This document shows positions 33,087 to 40,332 of a stretch of 54,084 nucleotides of DNA, in pieces. Each line of letters opens with the position of its first letter. Position 1 is the first letter of the stretch. The notes under the pieces were generated by a model. It saw only the letters and a list, made by a program, of their open reading frames with translations. It ran no database searches and was not told the DNA's origin. This DNA comes from Synergistaceae bacterium UBA1358. Lineage in GTDB: Bacteria > Synergistota > Synergistia > Synergistales > Synergistaceae. Made by a program: the position numbers and the translations under genes. Location of the stretch: contig DBRW01000075.1 of NCBI GenBank assembly GCA_002306075.1, positions 1 to 54,084 on the forward strand, read 5' to 3'.

Positions 33087-33346
33087 ATCCGGCACCTGAC
33101 TGTAATAACTTCACCGACGTTGGCCGCTTTAAGGTCCTCTATCCCGGGAGGTTCGGGGATCGGCCATTCGGCCTCGATGCAGGATCTGATATACTCCTTC
33201 AGTACTTCGGGAGCTCTCCTTAACACATCCTCCCTGTCCTCGCCCTCCACCCAGCAGCCGGAGAGTCCGACAAAGTTGACGACCCAAAGCCTTCCTCCGT
33301 CGTAACCGAAAGCCAGCACAGCGGGATATTCATATTCTTTTTCCAT
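33083..33346 (-). CDS. HicB-like protein without HicA partner
   Basis: The 87-residue protein has the pattern of the HicB N-terminal fold: an opening strand (YEYPAVLAFGYDGGRLWVVNFVGLSGCWVEGEDREDV), then a helix (LRRAPEVLKEYIRSCIEAEWPIPEPP). It has no DNA-binding tail and no hicA gene beside it. The start ATG at 33346 is directly adjacent to the dipeptidase stop, so it is probably cotranscribed with the dipeptidase. Whether it is an antitoxin or a repurposed small domain is unknown. Confidence 0.72.
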   Translation of the reverse strand: MEKEYEYPAVLAFGYDGGRLWVVNFVGLSGCWVEGEDREDVLRRAPEVLKEYIRSCIEAEWPIPEPPGIEDLKAANVGEVITVRCRI

Positions 33347-34333
33347 TTATCCCAACACCTTTTCAATAACTCTCATAAAATTGCCGAAAGCAACGGCATC
33401 ATACTCTTCAGGGGCCAATTTCTCCCTGAGCGGCCCAATAAACCTCCTGCCGGCATCGGCATGATCGGCGAACAGATTTTTCCGACGATCATCCCTATCC
33501 CCGATGTCAAGCGATTCGATGCAGTCACAAAGATCCAGGCCGATGCCGACATTGTCGATAGACGCCACTTCCCTTATGTATTCAAGATGTTCGAAAAATT
33601 TTGCCGGATCACGGTCGCTTTCGCTGTCCGACACAAAAGGCGAATACGCGTTCAGCCCTATCACACCCCCGGAATCGGCTATCATTTTTATCTGGTCGTC
33701 CTTCAGGTTCCTGGGCGAGCCGCAGAGCGCCCGGCAGTTCGAGTGCGACGCGATGAAAGGCATCTTCATCATATCCGCCACCTCATAAAAGCCCGGGTCG
33801 TTAAGATGGCTGACATCCACGACCATCCCCATTTTCTGAGCCGCAGCGACAAGCTCTCTTCCAAATTTGGTAAGTCCGCCCTGAAACTTCGGGGCGTCGG
33901 AAGGGTCAAAGCTGCTTCCGTCTCCCGCATAATTCCTGCGCGACCAAGTGAGCCCGATAAATCTCACTCCGAGATCATAAAATGTCCGCAGCAGCAGTAT
34001 GTCGTTCCCAAGCGGTTCGGCACCTTCGAGGGAGAGGAAGATGCCGATCTTCCCCGTTTCCGCTGCTCTCCTCGCCTCTGCGGAATCCCTGCACAGAACA
34101 AAATGCTCTCCCGACTCCTCCAGTTCCTCCTTCAACGCGGAGATCTGGTCAAGCGCGTTGCGGAGGGCACCCTCCGGCAAATACTCCTCACATATGTACA
34201 GCGAGCAAATAAGCGTGCTGATGCCGGCCTCTTTCAAATTTGGGAGGTGTCTTCTTTCAAGTATCTTCCGTTCTCCCTTTTTCCTGTAGGCAAGCACGTC
34301 GAGCAGCACGTCAAAATGTGCGTCCAATACCAT
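33347..34333 (-). CDS. Membrane dipeptidase family (M19) peptidase
   Basis: This is a zinc dipeptidase of the renal dipeptidase family, 328 residues, without signal peptide. The metal ligands are visible in DAHFD (residues 4-8), LSLEGAEPLG (Glu), VVDVSHLND and IASHSNCRALCG, followed by NLKDDQIKMIADSGGVIG and the GIGLDLCDC motif corresponding to GSDFDG. It fits a peptide- and amino-acid-consuming metabolism. GGAGGAG lies upstream of ATG 34333; the ThiF-like gene precedes it by 65 bases. Confidence 0.92.
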   Translation of the reverse strand: MVLDAHFDVLLDVLAYRKKGERKILERRHLPNLKEAGISTLICSLYICEEYLPEGALRNALDQISALKEELEESGEHFVLCRDSAEARRAAETGKIGIFLSLEGAEPLGNDILLLRTFYDLGVRFIGLTWSRRNYAGDGSSFDPSDAPKFQGGLTKFGRELVAAAQKMGMVVDVSHLNDPGFYEVADMMKMPFIASHSNCRALCGSPRNLKDDQIKMIADSGGVIGLNAYSPFVSDSESDRDPAKFFEHLEYIREVASIDNVGIGLDLCDCIESLDIGDRDDRRKNLFADHADAGRRFIGPLREKLAPEEYDAVAFGNFMRVIEKVLG

Positions 34334-34398
34334 TGATCATCTCCTCCTCTCAAGCTTCCGTGAGGTCGGCAGAGTTTTTCCTCCGTGTTCCTTACGGC

Positions 34399-35241
34399 TC
34401 AGGCCGGGCATATTTTTATCCTCTGGGATTCCATCTCCGCCAGATCGAACCAGATAAACTCCCCCTTCAATCCTTTTTCTGATCCAGTCAGGAACTTTAT
34501 TGCCTCGGAGACCTCAAGGGAAGCCACAAAGGCAGGGGTAAAGGGAGGGTTGCCCGTTTTGGTCTCCACACCCTTGTCAGGGACATCGTCGTTATCCCAC
34601 AATGGTATGTCGCCCGGGTAAAAGACCCCTACCTGCCCGAACATGCCTCCGATCGCACCGTGGACAAAGGGTATCCCGAGGCTGCAGCATGCCGCATACG
34701 TGTTCTTTCTCCCCTTGTTGTTGTCAAGAGCGTCGATCGCTATCGCTGCGCCCTCAAGTATCCTCCGTCCATTATTTTCATCCAGAAACTCGACCACTGG
34801 GAATGTCTCTACCGCCCCATTCACAGCAGCGACTCTGCTTGCCGCCGCAACTGCTTTGGGCCTGCCTAAGTTGTCCTCGGTCGAAAACAGCTGACGGTTG
34901 AGGTTGTTTTCGTCAAACACATCCGGATCGACCATGACTATCTCGCCCACTCCGGCTCTGGCAAGAAGTTCGATTATCCATCCTCCCAGGCCGCCGCAGC
35001 CGATCACAGCGACCCTTGAGCCCAGAAGTTTCATCTGCCCGCTGATGCCCAACGTTCCGATATTCCTTCTGTATCTTTCAGGGCAGATGCCGTTTGATAA
35101 AGCAGCTGTCTCGACATCGCGCGGCTTGATCCCGAAGTCAGACGCGATCTTACGGCAGACCGAAAAAGGGACTGTTTTTATCCCTCCGTCCTCCCTTACA
35201 TTGGCCAGCAAACTCTCAACATAGTCTCTCTGCAACGACGG
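34399..35241 (-). CDS. ThiF/MoeB/HesA-type adenylyltransferase
   Basis: This is an E1-like enzyme that adenylates the C-terminus of a sulfur carrier or another small protein. A short helical N-terminal part (IASDFGIKPRDVETAALS and PERYRRN) is followed by the Rossmann nucleotide-binding segment VAVIGCGGLGGWIIELLARAG, MVDPDVFDENNLNRQLFS and IDALDNNKGR. The usual CxxC zinc pair is not seen: the region reads FYPGDIPLWDNDDVPDKGVETKTG. The start is uncertain. GTG 35241 or TTG 35232 fit a promoter at 35274-35303, while the frame extends to 35367. No ThiS or MoaD gene lies nearby. Confidence 0.85.
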   Translation of the reverse strand, partial: PSLQRDYVESLLANVREDGGIKTVPFSVCRKIASDFGIKPRDVETAALSNGICPERYRRNIGTLGISGQMKLLGSRVAVIGCGGLGGWIIELLARAGVGEIVMVDPDVFDENNLNRQLFSTEDNLGRPKAVAAASRVAAVNGAVETFPVVEFLDENNGRRILEGAAIAIDALDNNKGRKNTYAACCSLGIPFVHGAIGGMFGQVGVFYPGDIPLWDNDDVPDKGVETKTGNPPFTPAFVASLEVSEAIKFLTGSEKGLKGEFIWFDLAEMESQRIKICPA

Positions 35242-35273
35242 CACCCCCCGGGTATCCTTATATGCTGGACAAT

Positions 35274-35303
35274 AGTATATCGGGAAATGAAAGGCAACGG
35301 CAA
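35274..35303 (-). promoter_or_regulatory. Candidate promoter of the ThiF-like gene
   Basis: On the minus strand TTGCCG (35298-35303), an 18-bp spacer and TATACT (35274-35279) lie about 35 bases upstream of the GTG start at 35241. This argues against the longer open frame reaching 35367. Confidence 0.5.
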
Positions 35304-35490
35304 CCTGCAATATAGACATATCGATGTATGGCGTACTGTTTTTGATATAAACAACGGAATGGATCATGCCGTAAAAAGAACATCCCCGGTTGATATATCC
35401 AACTGGAAAAATTCTCCCCCAAAAGCTGCGGCGCTTATGAGCGGAGACATCGATCCGGGCGCGGCCGCAATACTGCTTATGAGGCAGTGA
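35287..35490 (+). other. Possible small ORF in the 450-base gap
   Basis: A 67-codon frame starts at an ATG after GGGAA and ends KAAALMSGDIDPGAAAILLMRQ. It runs opposite the upstream end of the ThiF-like frame. The second half has protein-like composition, but I know no homologue and it may be a gene remnant or chance. The rest of the gap up to 35691 is AT-rich and shows no other gene. Confidence 0.2.
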
Positions 35491-35691
35491 TATTCAATGG
35501 CTGGGCTGACGATGGAGATAACTGCAGATACGGGCATCTAAAAACAGAAAAAAACTTTTTCCTGAACTTGATAAAATATTTGCATTTTTCTAAGATCCCG
35601 TCTATCTATTATCAATAAACTGATTTATCATAGTGATGACATCTGTTACAATATCAGCATCGGCAATAAGACATACTCGGGGGGGTCGCTT

Positions 35692-37377
35692 ATGACACTG
35701 CGCAGAAAAACTCAGATCTCATTAGGAGTTACATTGCTCATCCTCCTTCTTATGCTTGACATTACATTTACAAATTTTCTCAGATTATCAGCCGAACAGG
35801 GAGACATATCAAGGATCACTTTAAACCTTTCAAGAGCCGTCGTGTCGATCAACGCAGAAGCCAGGACACTTTCAGCCATCGCAGCAAACTGGGCCCATTC
35901 TGACGCAACGTGGAACTTTATGAGAGGGCACAATCCCAATTATGCTTCGGAGACACTTAACAGGGATGCCCTGACCGAAGTGGGGATCTCGTCCATGATA
36001 TTCATTGACAACTACAGAAAAGTACGCCTGTTCAAAGACTTCAGCGCAGAAGACGAACCCTCCTCACCGGAAAGCGAATTCACGGCAATATTCAAAGACC
36101 CCAAGAACGAGTATCTGTTGGATCACATGGGAACTTCCGGGGTAAGCGGCATAGTCCTGAAGGAGAATAATCAGCCCATACTTTTCACGGTAAAACCGAT
36201 CCTCACATCCGACATCAAAGGCCCCCCCGCAGGCAATCTGATAGTCACCCGCGCGATCAGCCCCAGACTTATCGAGAATATTTCCAGGAACCTGCATTTT
36301 AATTTTGCGATTGAACCGACGACCGACAGCGAAAAGCAGAATGCAGACAGTCTTCCCCTCGTCTCGGTCGATAAAGGTGACAGGAAATCTACGACCATAA
36401 CCGGCAGGATGCTTGTGAGGGACCACAAAGGAACTCCTTCATTCTGGGTCATCGGAATAGACAGAAAAGAAGACATATCTGCCGCTGAGAAAGAGATCCA
36501 GTATCTTTTCCTTATCTTTGCCCTTATAGCTGTACTCCTTTCCTTCCTGTTTGATCTTTTCTTCAAACGCCAGTTCTCCAACAGGATCAAGAGGCTCCAG
36601 AGGGAGATAGAGGCGATACGTGACGAGAAGGGACAAAAAGGGATAATAACCGTCGACAACAAAAGAGATGAAATAAACAGCCTGCAAAGGACCCTGAGCG
36701 ACATTGTCGCATATCACGATTTCAAAGAACAGCACAAGAGCAAGATGGACAGCATCAGCCTTATGGTATACGAACGCTTCGCGCAGGCCGGGAACAGGCT
36801 CTGCTACAAAACTCTTGAAAATATCGCCACAGCGTTCTCACCTGGCGACGAAAAATTCAGGAATGCCCTGCCGCGCGCTGCAAAGATGACTGCAAAATTC
36901 TGTGACAAACTCAAAATGTCCGAAGAAGACAAATTCTACGCCTATCTCGGTGCACTTTTCAGCCGTATCGGCCTGCTAGGGATACCATTTTCAATAAGAA
37001 ACAAAAACACGGAACTCTCTCCTTCTGAACTTAGGGAGTATCATAAATACCCCATAATCTCCAAGGATTATCTTGAGTCTGTTGAACTGCTTCGCCCCGC
37101 AATACAGATCCCTTATTGCTGGAATGAAAATTGGGACGGCACAGGCTTCCCCAGAGGACTCAGCGGAAGCGCCATTCCTCTTCAGGCCAGAATATACGCG
37201 ATAGTGGACGGATGGAACGAGATAACCAGACCATGGCCCGGAAGGAAACTGCCCTCCCCCGAAGAGGTCGAGATGCGTCTGAGAGAACTTGCAGGGTCAA
37301 AATATGACCCACAGCTCGTGGAACAATTTATACATCTACTGCACGAAGAGAAGGAGATAGGACATGGAAATAGTTGA
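35692..37377 (+). CDS. CHASE4-like sensor with degenerate HD-GYP output domain
   Basis: This 561-residue membrane protein has two transmembrane segments (about 9-29 and 268-290) enclosing an extracytoplasmic CHASE4-like sensor (NWAHSDATWNFMRG, MIFIDNYRKVRLFKDF). A HAMP-like linker (FSNRIKRLQREIEAI) follows. The C-terminus is HD-GYP-like: GLLGIPFSIRNKN, NENWDGTGFPRGLSGSAIPLQARIYAIVDGWNEITRP. The HD pair is replaced (GALFSRIGLLGIP) and the HHE motif reads YCWNENWDG, so cyclic-di-GMP hydrolysis is unlikely. ATG follows GGGGGGG. The last 14 bases overlap yedF. Confidence 0.82.
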   Translation: MTLRRKTQISLGVTLLILLLMLDITFTNFLRLSAEQGDISRITLNLSRAVVSINAEARTLSAIAANWAHSDATWNFMRGHNPNYASETLNRDALTEVGISSMIFIDNYRKVRLFKDFSAEDEPSSPESEFTAIFKDPKNEYLLDHMGTSGVSGIVLKENNQPILFTVKPILTSDIKGPPAGNLIVTRAISPRLIENISRNLHFNFAIEPTTDSEKQNADSLPLVSVDKGDRKSTTITGRMLVRDHKGTPSFWVIGIDRKEDISAAEKEIQYLFLIFALIAVLLSFLFDLFFKRQFSNRIKRLQREIEAIRDEKGQKGIITVDNKRDEINSLQRTLSDIVAYHDFKEQHKSKMDSISLMVYERFAQAGNRLCYKTLENIATAFSPGDEKFRNALPRAAKMTAKFCDKLKMSEEDKFYAYLGALFSRIGLLGIPFSIRNKNTELSPSELREYHKYPIISKDYLESVELLRPAIQIPYCWNENWDGTGFPRGLSGSAIPLQARIYAIVDGWNEITRPWPGRKLPSPEEVEMRLRELAGSKYDPQLVEQFIHLLHEEKEIGHGNS

Positions 37378-37942
37378 CGCAAGAGGTATGGACTGCCCCA
37401 AACCCGTTATCCTGACCAAGGAAAGCGTTGAAAGAGGATCCCGCGAGCTTGCGGTATGGGTAGATAACGATGTGGCGGCCTCAAACGTTGAGAGGTTCCT
37501 CGAGAACAGAGGCTTTACCGTAAAAAAGGAATACGGTGACGAGTCGATCGTCCTTGAAGCGAAGATAGACTCAAAAAACACTTCGGCAAACCCCGAGGCA
37601 AAAAAGTCATGGGGGGTACTGTTCACCTCCGACAAGATAGGCTCAGCGTCCGATGGACTTGGCGAAGTCCTTATGAAGTCATTCCTTGGAACGCTCGTAA
37701 AGAGCGAAAAGGCGCCCTCTGTCGTCGCGCTTATGAACGAAGCGGTACATATGGCTGCAGAGAGTTCGTCCTTCTGCGATCATCTTTCCGAACTCAGGGA
37801 CAGAGGGACTTTGATCCTCGTATGCGGCACATGCACGAAACACTTCGGGATAACGGAGAATATCCGGGTAGGCGTGATATCCAACATGTTTGAGATAACA
37901 GAGGCAGTCTTCGGAACGTCAAAGCCGATAGTGATAGGCTGA
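37364..37942 (+). CDS. yedF: Sulfurtransferase-like selenium metabolism protein YedF
   Basis: YedF has two parts in 192 residues. The N-terminal TusA/SirA domain carries the active CPKP (C11, VDARGMDCPKPVILTKE). The C-terminal DsrE-like domain has LVCGTCTKHFGITENIRVGVISNMFEI, the second cysteine pair of the family. It is linked to selenium handling or persulfide relay in anaerobes by genome context. The start overlaps the sensor gene by 14 bases, and the NifS-like gene begins two bases after its stop. No selD, yedE or selA is in the window. Confidence 0.93.
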   Translation: MEIVDARGMDCPKPVILTKESVERGSRELAVWVDNDVAASNVERFLENRGFTVKKEYGDESIVLEAKIDSKNTSANPEAKKSWGVLFTSDKIGSASDGLGEVLMKSFLGTLVKSEKAPSVVALMNEAVHMAAESSSFCDHLSELRDRGTLILVCGTCTKHFGITENIRVGVISNMFEITEAVFGTSKPIVIG

Positions 37943-37944
37943 TC

Positions 37945-39108
37945 ATGTCCATTTACCTTAACAATGCCGCCACCTCATGGCCCAAGCCTCAGCCTGTGTC
38001 CGATGCCGTTTATGATTTCATCGTAAACCGCGGCGCAAATGTGGCAAGAGGCTCGGCCTCCATGAGGGACATCCAGAGCCTGGATTATATTTTCAGCTGC
38101 AGGCAGAAGCTTGCGGAACTCTTCGGCGGATATGAAAAGTGTGACCCAAGGTTCGTTACCCTCACATCAAACATAACAGAATCGATCAACATCATCACAA
38201 AGGGTTTCATCAGACCCGGAATGAGAGCCGTCACCTCCTCAATGGAACACAACTCTGTCCTGAGGCCACTGAGACGGACAGAAAGCGAAGGCATCTCACT
38301 CGAGATAGTCCAGTGCAGCATGAAGGGATATCTGGACCCTGCGATGCTGAAGAAAGCTTTCTCCCAGAGAGCGGATATCGCGATAATCAACCACTGCAGC
38401 AACGTGAGCGGATCCCTCCAGAACATCGCTGATATTGCCGAAGTATGCAGGGAATCAGGTGTTCCGCTGGTCATTGATTGCGCCCAGACAGGCGGGATCG
38501 TCAGGGTAAACGCCGAGGAGCTCGGTGCAGCGGCTGTATGCTTCACCGGACACAAGGGTCTATTCGGCCCGCAGGGTACAGGAGGCATAGTCTGGGACCC
38601 TGAATTTGCAAAGAGATGTTCGCCTTTTATTGAAGGCGGGACCGGCAGCCTCTCTCATGAAGAGTACCAGCCTTCACAGATGCCTGACAAGTTTGAGGCA
38701 GGGACGCCAAACGTCCCGGGCATCGCGGGACTGCTTGCCGCTCTTGAATGGATCGAGAGTGAGGGGATGGATAATATCCGGAAAAAAGAGGAATATCTTG
38801 GAAAAATGCTTGAAGAGGGATTGAAGGGCATAGGCGGACTAAAAATTATAGGCCCTTCATCTGATGATGACCCGAGACTTCCTGTTTATTCCGTCAATCT
38901 GAGGGAAAAAGACAACGCAATGATAGCAAGAGCCCTCTCAGACATTTACGGTATAGAGACAAGGCCCGGCCTTCACTGTGCACCTATTGCGCACAGGACT
39001 TTAGGCACTTTCCCGGAAGGGGCTCTGAGGATCTCCCCCGGCTACTTCAACACTGCCGATGATATCTCCCATACAGTAAGCGCACTTGCAGAGATCGCCA
39101 AACATTGA
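37945..39108 (+). CDS. NifS-like aminotransferase class V (cysteine desulfurase / selenocysteine lyase family)
   Basis: This PLP enzyme of 387 residues liberates sulfur or selenium from cysteine or selenocysteine. It shows LNNAATSWPKP, TSNITESINIITKGFI, SSMEHNSVLRPL, INHCSNVSGSLQ, VIDCAQTGG (PLP aspartate), FTGHKGLFGPQGTGG (Schiff-base lysine), EAGTPNVPGIAGL and RPGLHCAPIAHRTLGT with the catalytic cysteine in LHCAP. It is the standard YedF companion in many Clostridia and Synergistota and follows yedF by two bases, so both likely act on one sulfur/selenium transfer step. Confidence 0.9.
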   Translation: MSIYLNNAATSWPKPQPVSDAVYDFIVNRGANVARGSASMRDIQSLDYIFSCRQKLAELFGGYEKCDPRFVTLTSNITESINIITKGFIRPGMRAVTSSMEHNSVLRPLRRTESEGISLEIVQCSMKGYLDPAMLKKAFSQRADIAIINHCSNVSGSLQNIADIAEVCRESGVPLVIDCAQTGGIVRVNAEELGAAAVCFTGHKGLFGPQGTGGIVWDPEFAKRCSPFIEGGTGSLSHEEYQPSQMPDKFEAGTPNVPGIAGLLAALEWIESEGMDNIRKKEEYLGKMLEEGLKGIGGLKIIGPSSDDDPRLPVYSVNLREKDNAMIARALSDIYGIETRPGLHCAPIAHRTLGTFPEGALRISPGYFNTADDISHTVSALAEIAKH

Positions 39109-39134
39109 GGGAGCTGCACATCGGTCATACGATA

Positions 39135-39422
39135 TCAGCCTGAAATAAAGCCCTTTGCGACCAGGACCTTCCGGGACTCTTCATCGGCAGGACGGTAGCC
39201 TTTGCTGAGAAGATCCCTTATGTATGTGCCATTATATGTGAAGCAGAATATCAGATTTACCAGCCACAAAGTCAGCACGCCCGAAGCAAACATTATAACG
39301 GCCCACTTTGCGTCCCCACGGCATATCGGCACACAGAACCCAAAAAAGAAAACCGTCCAGCTGAAGCCCACTTTTGCTGTTCTCAGCTGTCCCGCAGGAT
39401 CTTCAAGCCTTACCAGCATCAT
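39135..39422 (-). CDS. Small membrane protein, DUF2628/HrgC-like
   Basis: A 95-residue protein with a short N-terminal part, two or three hydrophobic helices (FSWTVFFFGFCVPICRG; WAVIMFASGVLTLWLVNLIFCF) and a soluble tail (DLLSKGYRPADEESRKVLVAKG). The YNGTYIRDLLSKGYRPA tail matches the small DUF2628/HrgC membrane family. ATG at 39422 lies inside the end of the upstream gene (20-base overlap), so the two are coupled. The function is unknown. Confidence 0.75.
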   Translation of the reverse strand: MMLVRLEDPAGQLRTAKVGFSWTVFFFGFCVPICRGDAKWAVIMFASGVLTLWLVNLIFCFTYNGTYIRDLLSKGYRPADEESRKVLVAKGFISG

Positions 39423-39645
39423 CGGTCTCCTTCCCCATTGTCTCTTTCTCGAGAGCCATTATCGCAGCCTTTGAAGTCCCAAGCCAGGTAATACCAATAA
39501 AGCAGGCCATCACCGGAAGCGAGATGTATTTAAATTCAATGTCGCCCTTGATGTACACGGCAAAGAAGAGGATCAGCACGAGAACAGCTGAAGCGAGGAA
39601 CACCTTTGAGATCTTGTTAATCAATCTGGCTGTGCGAAGCGTCAT
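39403..39645 (-). CDS. Small two-helix membrane protein, unknown
   Basis: This 80-residue product has two predicted transmembrane helices (VFLASAVLVLILFFAVYI and YISLPVMACFIGITWLG) and an acidic C-terminus (EKETMGKETDD). I chose ATG at 39645 because AAGGGTGG lies five bases upstream; the longer open frame continues across the lemA promoter region and is not credible. It precedes and overlaps the DUF2628-like gene, and diverges from lemA. Confidence 0.65.
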   Translation of the reverse strand: MTLRTARLINKISKVFLASAVLVLILFFAVYIKGDIEFKYISLPVMACFIGITWLGTSKAAIMALEKETMGKETDDAGKA

Positions 39646-39710
39646 GACATCCACCCTTCGTAAATATACTGATAATGATAAATAATACCACAGGGGCATG
39701 ATAAAAAAGG

Positions 39711-39716
39711 TATAAT
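39711..39716 (+). promoter_or_regulatory. Candidate -10 box for lemA
   Basis: A perfect TATAAT lies 36 bases before the lemA start in an AT-rich divergent region; no clear -35 box was found. Confidence 0.4.
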
Positions 39717-39751
39717 TTGCATGGACCAAATCAAGAGAAGGGGGATTATCA

Positions 39752-40300
39752 ATGATGATGTATCTACTGGCGGCGGCTGCAGTTATCGGTTTATGGCTCA
39801 TGACCACGTACAACAGCCTCGTAAAGCTCCGCAACCTTATGCAGGAAGGGTGGAGCGGCATAGACGTGCAGCTGAAAAGACGTTCCGACCTCATTCCTAA
39901 TCTCGTTGAGACAGTCAAAGGGTATGCTTCTCATGAGAAGGAGACTCTTCAGGGGGTGACCAACGCCCGTGCCGCTGTAATGCAGGCGGGAAACGATCCT
40001 GAAGCAAGGCTCAAGGCAGAAAACACACTGACAGAAACGCTGAGATCTCTCTTCGCTGTCGCAGAAAACTATCCTGAGTTAAAGGCAAATACCAATTTTC
40101 TTGACCTTCAGCAGCAGCTCGGGACCATCGAAAATGAAATACAGATGTCCAGACGCTACTACAACGGAACGGCAAGAAACCTTAATACTGCGATCCAGCG
40201 TTTTCCTGCCGTTTTGATCGCCAGACAGTTTGGTTTCAAAGAAGCTCCATATTTTGAAGCAGAGGAAGAGGCAAGAAAAAATCCGAAGGTTTCATTTTGA
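39752..40300 (+). CDS. lemA: LemA family protein
   Basis: LemA is a small membrane-anchored helical-bundle protein (182 residues) of unclear role. The N-terminal transmembrane segment (MMYLLAAAAVIGLWLMTTYNSLV) is followed by family motifs VQLKRRSDLIPNLVETVKGYASHEKETLQ, LFAVAENYPELKANTNFLDLQQQLGTIENEI, RRYYNGTARNLNTAIQRFPAVLIA and the FGFKEAPYFEAEE end. GAAGGGGG precedes the start. It is followed by a DUF2207 protein 32 bases downstream, a common neighbour pair. Confidence 0.95.
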   Translation: MMMYLLAAAAVIGLWLMTTYNSLVKLRNLMQEGWSGIDVQLKRRSDLIPNLVETVKGYASHEKETLQGVTNARAAVMQAGNDPEARLKAENTLTETLRSLFAVAENYPELKANTNFLDLQQQLGTIENEIQMSRRYYNGTARNLNTAIQRFPAVLIARQFGFKEAPYFEAEEEARKNPKVSF

Positions 40301-40332
40301 AAATGATCCTGTGATGTTTGAGAGGGTAGAAT

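Noticed and set aside
33083..33346. A complete HicAB toxin-antitoxin system
   Set aside because: No HicA-like frame (small basic double-stranded-RNA-binding fold) was found on either side.
39646..39918. Extension of the small membrane protein frame to 171 residues
   Set aside because: It would run through the divergent promoter region and into lemA on the other strand; a good ribosome site supports ATG 39645.
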